A stretch of 64,000 nt of DNA, taken from assembly GCA_014706295.1 (NCBI GenBank), contig JACSVZ010000002.1, forward strand, positions 136,200,682 through 136,264,681, written 5' to 3'. The notes beneath the pieces were generated by a model that was given only the letters and a program-made list of their open reading frames with translations, was not told the origin of the DNA and made no database searches. Every line of letters starts with the position of its first letter. Position 1 is the stretch's first letter. Shown one piece after another: positions 1-12,600 of the stretch. This stretch comes from Lycocorax pyrrhopterus obiensis. Taxonomy: Eukaryota; Chordata; Aves; Passeriformes; Paradisaeidae. Both the position numbers and the translations under genes were made by a program.

Positions 1-2967
1 GTTTGTTTACCCTGACAGCTTAGAAACCAAAAGATAAAAGACAAACACCAGCAAAAAAGCAATTAACCAAAACCCCACACTTTAAAAATACTGAAAAATT
101 ATGTTATGTTTTGTTATCTTCAAATCTCGGTATTTTAACAGACAGAGCTGATTAATTAATTTTAACCCTTCAGAATAACAATTCCAATGTTTGTCTTAAA
201 ATTACTGCTATTCTTGCAAAATTACTGTTTGACATATCAAATTAATATAGGAGATTTAGAAAAATTTTTTGCTATGACTGAGGGAAAAAATAACACTAAA
301 TACAGATGGAAATTGCACATGTATAAAACACTTGTTCTGTATTTTAACTGCAAATTTGCATAATCTAATAGTTGATTCTGCCCTTTTAACAATACTTGAA
401 GAAGCAGGATTAGAAATAAACTCTCATTTCTCAGTCCAGCATCTTGGTGATCCATAGGATCATAAGGCTTTCCTTAAGGCCAAATAATGATACTGTTTCT
501 GCTGTAACATGTTCAATCACTCCTGAATTATTCTGGTGACTCTAGAAGGAGAGTTTGGCTCTAAGGTTTTAATAAAATCCTGATTCACTTTAGGTCAAAG
601 TACCTGTAACTTTCATTCATTTTATACGAAAAACAAACACCTACATTTGGAGTTCTTGTGTGTGCATTATGGCATGCCAGGTTAATCTGTGTTGGTTTGC
701 TTGTATTTGTTTTAATAGCAGGTTTGCCTAGATGCTTCATTATTTCATCAACAGGAGTTGAGCTTAGCACCAGGTGGTTTTTTCCTATCAAATTGGGGAA
801 AAGGAAAAAGCAAAACAAAACAAACACCACCACAAAAAAAAAAAAAAATTGCATTTTGTTGGTAAGTGTTAATATATCTGTGCTTTCCCATTTCAAACGT
901 AGAGGATCAGATGATGATACTGACATTATACATCACTGGTGTAAGAATAGAGCTATGACTACCTGGAGATTGTGAGATACACCTGGAATCTTTGGATCAT
1001 CATAGGAAATGTACCGCAGCTGCACTCATGCACTGCTATGATCTCCACTTCCAAATACTTCACTTACATATTAATCTTCTCTCATCAGATTGAAACTTAA
1101 GATAACAAATCATTGAGGATGTATCTGATCACTGGAAAATACAGAGCTTCATTTCTGGAACACTGTCATCCTTAAAAACCAAAGTTATTAACATTTTATG
1201 TATACAAAAAAAGATAGAACATACTTTCAAAAGCATTAAAATACAGAGAAATGGAACAATATTTCTGGAAAACTTTTGTCAAGTAGTTAAGATAAATAGT
1301 GCCCAAGAGTAAAATCCGAAATTCCATAGCACAATATGTCAAATACTTGAGGCAAATAAAATCAGCCCATGTTGCTAATATGAAACTTTTCTCTGATATG
1401 ATCTGTTCAAAAGATTATTACATATTTTACTACTTCATTTTGCCTTGAGGTGCATGACATATAGATAGTAAAGGTAGGACATCATATTATTTCACTTCTA
1501 TGTGATTTTCATTGTTGGAAACAAATATGCCCTCTGCACTTTTTTCATTATTCTCTTTTTTATTTCACAGAATTTTGTCATAATGTAGTAATTCGTATCA
1601 GCATAATTATATTTTTTTTTTAAATTGGCATTTTAAAGATGCATTTCCAAAGCTTTGGCAGTTCTATGGGACCCATTAACTAGCTTCAGAAATTGTGTGT
1701 AATTCACATAATTGTTCTCCAGGACACTCTATCCATTTAAAAAAACCAGTCCTTTGAAGAGGCGAGTAGTAAGATGCTTGAAGACAGAAAATCTGAACTT
1801 AAGCTCTCAAAGTATATAAAAACTAAATACAGGCAGAAGAAAGTTGGCTTTATTTTGAAAGAAACCCATACTGTTTTTCAAAAATATTTCATTTTACCCT
1901 TCAGATGACATGACATCAGAGATTTTGAGTTTCACATGCAAAAGGAATAGTATCTGCTTTTTTCTTCATCTGGTGAACACCCTGATAGGCAGTTTGTCCT
2001 ACTGTATGTGTAATGACAGTGTATTTTCATCTTCTGTATCTTCATTTACCTCACACACTCTGCTTGAATTCACTAAACCTGAATATAGTTGCGTGACAAG
2101 TGTACAGAGTTATGTCAGAGGAAAATCTTTGGAAAGTACAGGTCCAGCTGTTCAAATTATTAAGGCTCTTTCTACACTACTAAATAAAATAGTATTAGAA
2201 AACACCCCACAGAACTGCTCAATTTACATATATAGTCTTATCCTAAATTTTGCTGCAGGCATCAGGGTGCACTCCTCAAATAACAGTCACATTTGTATTT
2301 CTTAGAAATACTTGAGTCTTCAAAACTTGTTATTAGAAACATTATAAATAACCTGTAATGACTTTCTTTTTGTTCAGACGTGGTAAAAGCTTCTGAATAC
2401 ATAACAGCATGCATACTTAAACTGCTGGCACAACTGCTCATATGTTCCCCTCTTCATGCAGTCATGGACAGATCTTCACCCTAAAAACGAAAGAGACTCA
2501 TGTCCGATCCTAGAAAAATTTAGTGCTTTTAGGAGCTTCACCACATTATAACAATCAAAATAGTAAATGTAGAAAATGATACACAAGTACCAAAAATGAC
2601 ATGCACAATGGAAAAATAATGTGTGTATAGATAAAATAAACGCTTAGTTGATAAGTTAGTTGACCTAAGAAAGTATTTAGCTTAAATCATTTGGAATGAT
2701 TCCTTAACAGGTAGTTAATGGATAAACCTACAGATGGTCAAAATAGACTTCAGGGCCTTATGACAACTGATTAAAGGATCGGGAGCACAAGTTGTGTTTT
2801 TATCTTATCTTTTTAGTTGCAGAGAATAGGAAAGAAAGAAGCAAGAAGACACAGCTTATCTGGCTATGTGACTATTGCCATTGGCACAATTTTGGGATTT
2901 TTCAACACACTGCTGAAATGGGTCCAAAATTGAAATACACCTATACCAACAATCAGGAAGGATCTTG
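1..2967. other. Intergenic, AT-rich, nothing recognised
   Basis: There is no gene and no recognisable interspersed repeat. It holds a poly-A run at 834-848 and a poly-T run at about 1611-1621. The open frames here, up to 131 codons (1910-2305, plus), have no recognisable protein features and look like chance ORFs. Confidence 0.6.
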
Positions 2968-3265
2968 CCTTGGTTCCAGCCAGGACAGTGTTAATTTTTG
3001 CAGTAGCCAGGAGAGAACATGGCTGGGACCCAGAGGTTATTCTGTACCACCTCAGGTCATTGATGGGGGTGGGGGCGAGGGCGAGGTGTGGAGGAACGAG
3101 TGTCTCTAGGGAAGTCAGTGCCTTCCTTCCTGCCTGCCTGCCTGCCTGCCTGCCTTCCTCTCTCTTTCTCTCTTTCTGTCTCGTCCTCTTTAATTCATCT
3201 CTTTATTTCTCTCCTCTATTTCACCTTACCCCGTTTTTCAAAACCCACTGTTATGTTCTTATACA
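2968..3265 (+). mobile_element. ERVL-type LTR fragment (avian endogenous retrovirus), degraded
   Basis: The 5' part reads TGGTTCCAGCCAGGACAGTG, then TTAATTTTTGCAGTAGCC, then a segment near GGTTATTCTGTACCA. This resembles the U3 start of the abundant avian ERVL LTRs as I remember them. A G-rich patch and a pyrimidine-rich simple repeat follow. The end, around CTGTTATGTTCTTATAC, resembles the later LTR part. No retroviral coding sequence is attached, so this is a remnant or solo LTR with internal loss. Boundaries are approximate and there is no clear target-site duplication. Confidence 0.5.
3119..3190. repeat. Pyrimidine-rich simple repeat with a (CTGC)n core
   Basis: About six CTGC/CCTG units are flanked by CCTT and CTTT-rich sequence inside the LTR-like fragment. 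The strand asymmetry (all pyrimidine on plus) opens three overlapping spurious ORFs here. Confidence 0.85.
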
Positions 3266-4053
3266 GTAGGTCAGGCACTAACATACCAATTTCCATGCCA
3301 AGTGTATAATTTACAAAGAAAACTGTGAGGTTTTGTGGACCCTATGACTTGTATCTGCCAACTACAGCCATTTATGAATCTTGGGAGCTCCTATCCCCTA
3401 AAGGGTGGAACACCACATCATTCAGTACACTGTTGTATTTAAAACAGCTTAATGACATTTAACTGTAATTACTTTTTTTTTCAGTGTTTTAATCAACTTT
3501 AATTTCAAATTGATAACTACATCTTTGAACTCTGGAAGAAATTAAGTAAAACTTTTTCAGAAATTATAATTTCTATCTTTACTTCATGATACCAGCAGAC
3601 CTACTAAACATCTTATTCCTTCTCATACACTTTAAACAAAATAGGTTAAATATTTATGGATGATAGTCTAAATTAACACACATAGTAGAGGCTGAGAATG
3701 AAATATTATGTGTCACTTCAGTGGTGTGGCTTTTAGCCCTATTGTTTATGTATTTTTAATGAAAATGGTGTGGAAAAGGTTAGAAGTCATGGTTTATTAC
3801 TGCATCCTTTTGCCTTTTGCTTGGCAGTTCATTGCAGCTGACTGTTGGAAGCCAGAGATTTCTTGCTGCACAGAAGAGAGTTTCTGGGTCATGGAAAAGA
3901 TGACACTGACTTCATGCCAGTTAATACGCATTAAAGGAAAAGTGCTGAGTACATAATTAACAACTGGAAGGTGATATTGGAATAAGCAGAAAAAACCTGG
4001 CTGGTGTTTCAGAATACTGCTTTTAACTTTACAGCAGTTAAAGATAGCATAAG
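3266..4053. other. Intergenic, nothing recognised
   Basis: AT-rich unique sequence between the LTR fragment and an old CR1. No gene or repeat seen. Confidence 0.6.
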
Positions 4054-4540
4054 TAGAATTATTTAGGCTGGAAGAGAAATCAGGAGGTCTCTAGTTCATC
4101 AAGGTCAGGTGTGAGATCCATTTACGTTGCTAAGGGGTTTATCCAATTGGCTTAATCAGCTCTGGAAAAACCTCCAGTGGTAGGGACTACACAGACCCTC
4201 TGAGCAGCCTCTTCCATTAGTGAGGAAAAAATTCAACTTATGATCATTGCTCATCCACCCACCAAGCACTGTTCTTATCAAGTTGCATTTTCAACCAGTC
4301 CTCCACCCCCTCAAAACTGGCCCTTCTGCAGGCTGATCAAGTCCATTAGATTCTGCTCACAGGACAGGTGCTCCAGTCTCAGCCAGCTTGGTGGGCCCAC
4401 AATGAATTCACTACAGTTTATATATGTCTATTTTATATTGGGAGACCAAAACTGGACACAGTATTCTAGATGTAGTCTAATAAGTGCTGAATAATGGAGG
4501 ATAATCACTTTTCTCAGTCTATGGGCTGTGCTTCAATCTC
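4054..4540 (-). mobile_element. Old CR1 LINE 3' fragment, minus orientation
   Basis: On the plus strand it begins with the inverted CR1 3' end (AGAATTATTTAGGCTGGAAG). It continues through the inverted 3' UTR and the end of ORF2, including the typical segment near GACCAAAACTGGACACAGTA at 4444-4463. It is strongly diverged, older than the other copies here, and 5' truncated as CR1 usually is. Confidence 0.75.
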
Positions 4541-7500
4541 TAATTCTCTGTGAAACCTGTTTATGTACTCATATCAGGCTTTTTGCTTTCAGGGTTTTAA
4601 TATGTAATGTCAAAGGGAGATGTAAAATGCAATATTATAACAAAAAAAAAAGGAAGCTTGAATTTTCACACTGAAAATACATAGAGTTCACTGTTGTTAT
4701 TTCATTTATTCCTATAACAATGCATGAGGTTTTCCAATACAGTACTGATTTACTTTAATATTTTAAATTGCTCTGTACCTTCAGATATTTTCTTTCTTTC
4801 TTCTTTTTTTTTTTTTTTTTCCCTTCTGGGAATTTCCTGTTCCCGTTTTTTATACCACATCATACTTTTATTTATCTCCTGATGGTGATGTTTTTAGCAT
4901 ATGAGTATTCCACTCCTGAATATTTGGAAAAAAACCCAAAAACCTAGTATACACATTGAAATGAATATTTAATGTCATTTTTATCAACATTTATTACTTC
5001 TTTTTTTTTTTTTTTTGTCGGAGAGCACAGAGATGTAGAAAAAAATATTAATTAAAACAACAAGGAATCATAAAAAAATCCAGCTAGAGTGGAAATAAAT
5101 AGAAGTTTAGTTTACATTAGAGTGGATGCTTGCAGATTATCAGATGCTAACCTCTGTTAGTTGAGTTTTGCATCCAGCACTGCCAGGGGGAGCTCTTCTG
5201 CAACAGCTGTACAGGTAGTGCCTCTTCCAAACCTGACTTTCCCACCAGCAGGGAGCAGATGGATCTCTGAGGGAAAGGTCACTTCAAATATGTTACCTTT
5301 TTTTAGTCCTGACCCATCTTAATTGCTTGCCCAGAGGGTGTTTGCTTGAAATGTTGTCAGCTCCCAGTGTGCAATTGTCATTTTTTTCAGATATTTTGAA
5401 TTTTTTGTTTGTTTAGGTTTTTTTTTCTCCAAAGAGGCCAGCTCCTGGAAATAAGTGTTTACAAAAGAGAGAAAGACTTCATGCTTATATTCACAATACT
5501 TTTTTTCCAATAAATAATTTGAAAAAAGCTCCACTATTTCCCGCAAGAAAAAAAGCATGTAAAAATGTATAGGTAAAAGAAAAGGACCATGGCTAATAGT
5601 CATGTTCCAACACAAATTTTATTTAGTAGATTTTGAAACTTCCACAGAGTTTTTTTTTTTTTAAATTTTAGTCGTGTGGGAAATTTTTATTTTAAACAAA
5701 GAGGGTAAAAGTAATTTGAAAAATAATTTAACCTTTAAATAAGAATTGAAATATAAAAAATCTTGCAGGCATGGGAGAACACAGGAAAGAGGAGAAAAAA
5801 GTATCTGCTTTTTTGTTGGTGTAAAGTGCTTCATTTCCATCCAATAAAAGGATGCAAGAGAATCAGTAAGTAGCTGACAAAGCCATTTTATATCATCCTT
5901 TTATCCTTATTCAGCTGGACATAACACTCAACATTAGTGTTATTAGGCTTAAAATATGTTGTTATCCCCATAGTATCAGGTGCTCAAATATTGACAATAA
6001 AATTGTAACAGATTTCCTCAGCTAGTGAGCCAAAAGCAAGCTAACAGACAATGTGATGTCAATACATAGTAAAAGGTGTGTTAAGAAACATGGAAGGTCC
6101 TAGCAAAATGGCTGTAAGTAACGTGAAACACGAATAGCAGAAATGAAACTGGGTTGCATGACCACATTGCACAGGTGGATAATGCTAAAATGGATTCACA
6201 TTTGTTTGTTTGTATCAAATTTCATTCCTATGAAGCCAGATGGAAAATATGAGAAAAATTATTTTAAGATGAACAAGGAAAACAATGACTCCAGCATAGG
6301 TAAAAGCCACTGTAATTAGTAAATTTTGAACAGAATATAGAAATGCAGACCAATGAAAAAAGAGTGTAGGTGTAAAACTGTGTTAGCAAATATACAAAAA
6401 AAAAAATAATTCAAGTGGATCCTAGAGTGAGGAAGAAGAAACCATCAACTTGCACATTATATTCCACTTGGTGGTTAAAGTGTCTAGGAGCTGACAACTC
6501 ACTGTAATACCCCATCACCACTATGACCAGAATGAAACCACCAGTTTTAGAAAACAGAGAAGGGCAAGGGTGAACATAATAAAAGGAAAGAGGTAGAAAG
6601 GGTCTATGTAATAATTTGAACCATGTTATTAGTCTTTCTTTTTCTGTAACAATTTGGTATGAGCTAGTAGGCTAAACCCTTCAGATTTCAACCGTAAGAA
6701 TTGTAACAACTATTTCTTGGCTTTATCTAAACTACTGGGTATATACAGATTGGCTGGGCATGTGTTTGTGGAATCCTTTATGGACAAATGCCTCTGAGGT
6801 ATCCACCATAAATTAAAAAAGCCAAGGGTAACCAACAGAGAAAAGCCTAATTTATTCTATTTTAAAGCTAAAGTGCCTTAACTTCACCTTTGCTCATCTC
6901 TGTCAGCCATCCAAACTGCATATCCTGAGAAGTCTCTACTTCTACTCTAGGAAGAGAAACTTGTATCCCCCAAGGTCAGGATATAGGGACCTTATTTTTT
7001 TAGGACTTCACCTATGTAGGAGAGAGGTGCAAATTTTTTAGTATCTAGTCAAAGAGATGAGACAAACAGCCACAACTAGATCAGGTTTCTCATTTTTTAC
7101 TCTCATGGAGTTACAGGAACTCCCACAGTTTCCTTTAACTGAGTTTTCAACTTCCATATCTGATCACTGTCCCTATGTCTTGACACATTCTTAGTGAACT
7201 GACACTTTTGAAGGAGCTGTGTGATGCTGGAACAAGGAATGGTATTGATAGGGCTTTGAGGAACAGAGCAGTTCTAAGAATGCTTAGAAACTGCAGTAAA
7301 ACCATGAGCTATTCTGCTGAGGAAAAAAATTACATTTCTAAACTTCTAGTGACTTCCATCAGATGATAGCAGGTTCCAGGAAGACCGCAAAAGATGTATT
7401 TAAGATAAAGGCATTCTAAATGTCTATCCCAACTGCTGCAATTCAAACATGAAAAAGGTAACACTTTGTAGAACTAGAAGAAGAAGCTGAATTACTTAAC

Positions 7501-8874
7501 TTAAAAGTTTAATAATTTTTCAGGCAAGGATCCAGGATGAAAAATTTGTTTGCAAGTTTAGACACAGATATAAAATCTTCAAAACAAGAAGTCAGGTGTA
7601 TGAAAAATATATCCAATTATTAAAAGTAGAGGAAAAATCTTGTCGGGATAGAAAATTGCAAATTACAAAATAATTTCGACTGCATCTAAAATATCTGCAG
7701 TCAGAGTAGGAAGTTTGTGTTTCTCACTGAAGTGACAAAAATCACCATAGAAAGCATATGTAGCAAAGTCAACTATAAAATGACCTTTTGAATTTCATGT
7801 GCAATTTAAATTGTAATCCATCTTCATATCTAACTATAAAGGCACAACTATTTTTAATATATGTCTAGAAGCAGCTGAATCATCTCAGATAGTTCAGGCT
7901 ATCTGTATTTAACAGGTAAGACTGATGTTTATAAAGAATTCCAGATGAGATTCTGTTGCCCTAACTATCCTCTCTATTCTCTATAAAGAATAGAGAAATT
8001 TACTTGGGCTGACTATTGCACAAGTTTCTGTAAAATTTGATCACAGGTGTAGTAGATACCCACCCTACTTGATTAAAAAAAGCACACCTATATCCCCAAC
8101 AATGACTGAATCCATCTTCAATTTAACATTGCAGAGTTTCTCAAATGGCTGGCACATTCATTTCTTCATGCAACCCAGAAAACTGACACTATTTAACATT
8201 ATACGGTTAATTTTAAAAACGTTATAGCATCCTTTGAAGCAATAGAGAATGAAAAATCCAGTCTGACATCTGTAATACACGTTCCTGATCATTTCTGGAA
8301 TGTTCAGTTTTTTTCTGTTATCTACTACAGAATAATAGAATGGTTTCTATACCACATCCATTATATTTGTAAATCCATTTGTGTAACATATTTTTGCATT
8401 TGTATTGCAATGTATGGGATAACACCATCATTTTTGATAAAACAATGTTAGGAATCTGGAACAAGTATTTATATTGAGGTTGTCACAACCTTAGTTTATA
8501 AAAAATAAGGGATCCAAGACATCAGATTAATGTTTCCTATAAATTTGTACTACATTTTAAAATTATCTGTTTGCTTACTTTGTCTTATTCAAATACCGAT
8601 TTATTTGAATTTCAGATTAGTGGACATACTAAAGCTAGTTATTCAGCTGGCAGATTGGCATATGAAAATCTACTTTGCATATGAATAAATGTAATTACCA
8701 ATTTTCATCCAAATCTAAATTTATTATCTCAATTCTAACCAGCTTTTATACATATGCATTACTTTTTAATTTCTGATATCATTATAATTTAATTTCTCCT
8801 CCTTCCCACCCAAAAATAGTCTATAGTCATTCTAAGAGTTGGAAATAACATAAGTCTTTTAAAAAGAATTGCAA
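4541..8874. other. Intergenic, AT-rich, poly-T tracts only
   Basis: There is no gene. Poly-T tracts occur at about 4797-4823, 5001-5016 and 5651-5662. A small inverted repeat is listed separately at 7971-7996. No interspersed repeat was recognised. Confidence 0.6.
7971..7996. repeat. Perfect 10-bp inverted repeat
   Basis: TCTCTATTCT, a 6-nt spacer CTATAA, then AGAATAGAGA. No associated element was seen; it could be chance. Confidence 0.7.
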
Positions 8875-9599
8875 TACATATGCACCAGTATAGGCTGGGG
8901 CTGACCTGCTGGGAAGCAGCTCCGTGGAGAAGGACCTGGGGGTCCTGGTGGACAACAAACTGACCACAAGACCAGCAGTGCCTTTGTGGCCAAGAAGGCC
9001 AATGATATCCTGGGGTGCATAAGGACAAGCATTGCCAGCATGTCAAGGGAAGTGATCCTGCCCCTCTACTCAGCCCTGGTGAGGCACATCTGGAATTCTG
9101 TGTCCAGTTCTGGGCTCCTCAGGACAAGAGATCCTAGACATGGTCCAGAGGAAGGTGACAAAGATGATTAAGGGACTGGAGCGTCACCCTCAGAGGACAG
9201 GCTGAGGGAGTTTGGCCTGTTCAGCCTAGAGGATATGATTGAGAGGGGACCACATCAATATCTATCAGTATGTGAAGGAAGGGTGTCAGAAGATGGATTC
9301 AGGCTCTTCTTGGTGGTGCCAAGAAGTAGGACAAGAGGCAATGGGCACAAACTGATGCACAGGAGGTTCCACCTGAACATGAGGAAGAACTTCTTTACTG
9401 TGCAGTGACCGTACACTGGAAAAGATTATCCAGAGGACCTGTAGAGTCCCCCTCACTGGAGATATTTAAAAATAATCTGGACGCAATCCTGTGCCATGTG
9501 CTCTGGGATTACTCTGCTTGAGAAGGGAGGTTGGACCAGATGATCCACTGTGGATACTTCCCACCTTACCCATTCTGCAATTCTGTTATTCTGTTATTC
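8875..9599 (+). mobile_element. CR1 LINE 3' end, plus orientation
   Basis: This is the end of CR1 ORF2 (from CACCAGTATAGGCTGGGGC) and the complete 3' UTR. The terminal signature is GGTTGGACCAGATGATCC followed by tandem ATTCTGTT units at 9576-9599. The former coding part is full of frame breaks. It is a 5'-truncated, relatively well-preserved copy. Confidence 0.93.
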
Positions 9600-9641
9600 A
9601 TACACATTACTATTGTAATGTGTATGACCACATTACAATAG
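9599..9641. repeat. Perfect hairpin at the CR1 tail
   Basis: CATACACATTAC (9599-9610), loop TATT, then GTAATGTGTATG (9615-9626) gives a perfect 12-bp stem. A second inverse copy of the inner part, CACATTACAATAG at 9629-9641, pairs with 9610-9622. It lies immediately after the CR1 terminal octamers. Confidence 0.9.
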
Positions 9642-12600
9642 TCCCACAAAATAAAAAACATGTAATATCAGTTTGAGATAAAATGCTAGTTTAGAGCTCA
9701 TTCTGGGATATTCAACATCTCAAAGCAAATAGAATGCTGTTGAACATAATGATGAGATTTTTTTTCCTTGTGAAGAAGATCTCAGGTGTCTTCTGCTTTC
9801 AGGCCTTCATACTCTTCCATTGATACAACATGTCCATGATGCAAACTGATCAAGCTTTTAGAAAGTCAGACAAGTTTATTGGCAACTGTGTGCCATAGTG
9901 GTAAAAGTATCAATACTTTGTCCTTGTCTTTCATAGTCCTAGGCCAAGAACAATTTGGCTGCACTAGTGAAAATGACAAATTGCAATTGTGATAAAAACG
10001 GATGATTATTTTTAATAAAACACACACACATTCAATTTATAGCTTGGTGGTTTTTTCCCAGATGTTAATATAAGCCCTCCCAGCAACTGGTTATCTGGGT
10101 TGTTTTTATTTGTTTGTTTTAAATAAAATACAATTCTTCAATAACTTCACTGAAAAACCAAGGAAGGAGTAGTAGATCTATTTTCATTTGATTTTAAGAC
10201 CCTAAATAATACAACAAGTGATAAATGGGACAATATGCATTCATTGTGGGCAGCAGGCTGACATATAGAATACATTATTATACCTTGGAGAGATGGTTTC
10301 TGTGTGCTAATGATATTTCAATTTCTTTGATGTAAGATAGACTCAGTTTAAGTTGCACTCCAGAACCTGTACCTCTCTTGAGACCCATTTTAAATTATGA
10401 ACTGCTTTGCCATCAATATGTGAAAAATGAGGACAAGATTCAAGCTTTTATGGCACATTATATTTGGACTTCTATTCTGGAGCTATCCTTGTCGCAAATA
10501 CCTGTATATAACTTCCAAAAATATTTAGTGTTCATCGCTTTTGGAGACCTCATGTTTCTACCTAAAGCTATGGCATAATTACATATTTTCTGCCTCACAG
10601 ATAAAAGGTAATTTTGTTATCCTTAATAAATAATTTACTATTGATGCATTCGTAGGAAAGCAACAGGCAAGCCCAAATGCACTCAATTCATTGCTATGCA
10701 AAAAAATGACACTATTTCTAACCCAGTTGAGTCCTACACTAAGCTGATTCATTATATCTGCTTGTATTAGCACCAGTCCTGTGAATTCTGATGTGGGGCA
10801 CCTTAGCTCACCCTTTAGTCCAAGCTCCAGGTCAGCTCTGCTGCCCAAATGTAGCTCATGAGTGCTCACATTGTAGGATGGCCACAGGACAGGTAAATGC
10901 TCTCGGTTTCTTGTCTTTTCAACTGAGTCTATCCCACTGTCTCTAGAATTCCTGCTTCCAGCCAATTTAAATCCTCCTGTAGGTGGGCATTCTTGGCCTC
11001 CACTCCAGATTATCTTAGAGTCACAAATTACCACTGCTGAGAAGTTACAATTATAATTTTCCCATTAAGTAGTAAGCAACCAGTCGAGCTTAGATAAATG
11101 ATAAATCAGTCTATCTGTTTTCACAGGGTGTCATATTGCCAATTTTGTCTCTGCCTAGAGACAATCCATTTAAAGAATAAACCTTGCCAAATTTAAAATA
11201 TTAAAGTGCTGTTTGCAACATCTAAATTCCAAGAAGGTAGCTCTGTTACACCACCACACTCAGTCTTATATGACGACAGGAGGTCAGCAAATTAACAGCA
11301 CTCACGCAGTGCACATGCCACATCTGAAAGAGTTAAGGAGAGGTTTTCTGATTCCACAATTTAGGCGTTGACCAGAAAGGGAGAAATAACAAACTGCCTA
11401 ACACTAGGACACCATTGCAAAAGAAGGAACACATCCTGAGTCTTCTGGAATTTCAGCTCTGACACAGTTGTTGATATGTTCCGGTCCTTTTAAGATAAAG
11501 TTCAGATTTCTCTTCTGTGGTTAATTAATAATATTATGATGTAAATAAAGCAAATAAATTCTAGTAAATCAGCAAAATAGTTTGGACTTTTTCCTTAAAA
11601 GGCAGTGCGAGCTACCTTGAGGTTCATCCCTGACTAAGAGTTATCTTCAGTCTTAACTTTGATTTTCTATTCCCTTGGTTTTTTATGCTTATTCCCTATT
11701 CTTCTGCCTATTCTCTATTCAGGTTGATGCACACTATGGCATTTCTAACTCTGCTATACTCCTCTCTGAGATCATCGAGATCCCCTGTGATACTGTTCCT
11801 GCCCTCTAGCCCTGCATCTCATTCCCTGACAGCTCACCAAAACTGCAGGTCTTCAAAATTAAAAGGGATTCTTGGTGAAAGTAGCAGAGGAGCTGTACCA
11901 TTAAGCACAACATCATCATGCTACTGTCAGTACATAATAATCCAATATATAGAATCCCAATAATATTTTAATGCATATTTCTGGTGAAAGAAAGCAACTT
12001 TTGAAAAATGAGTAATTTTTTTGTTCCGGTGACAAGCATGTCTTTCTGAATTTTCAGGGACTTTCCGTTCCTCTGGGAACAAGACTAAAATACAAAGCAA
12101 CCTACCAAAAATACAAAACACACAAAAATATTATACTACAGGAACATCTTTTCAGCTTATTTTCGTGAATTGAATTCAAATAGTCAGTGCAATGTACAAA
12201 GTCCCAGGCTCGAGTTTTTCTTCTTCTCCTATCTAGGTGTGTTTGAGTTCCTCATAAACCTGCCAAGAATTTCAAATAGATTGAAAGTTACAATTAAAAG
12301 GTGCTGAATTTATCAAAACATTTTTTGAAAATTATGTAAAATAGACAATTAAATACATATTCTGGTGACTGTGAAAAGACTCCATGAGTTAGCTTTCCAC
12401 TCCAGATTTCAGGGAAGTTTTTTATAAATCAGAGGTAATTGCTGCATAGCACATAGAACTTATTGCCAAGAGAGACCAGGTGTTGTAGCTGTAGGGGAAA
12501 AAAAACCCCAAAACAGTGTCTCTGATGAAGGCTTACTGGATCATAAGCTAATGAATGTAAATAAAGACCTAACTGACATTTTATACTCCTCCAAATGTCT

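Noticed and set aside
1910..2305. 131-codon plus-strand ORF
   Set aside because: Low-information Ser-rich translation with no motifs; consistent with chance in AT-rich DNA.
2792..3309. Three overlapping plus-strand ORFs over the CTGC/CTTT repeat
   Set aside because: They are produced by simple repeat and LTR sequence; the Leu/Pro/Ser/Phe-rich ends are repeat translations.
10579..11034. 151-codon minus-strand ORF, the longest in the window
   Set aside because: No recognisable domain, signal peptide, codon pattern or splice context. One ORF of this length is expected by chance in 64 kb over six frames.
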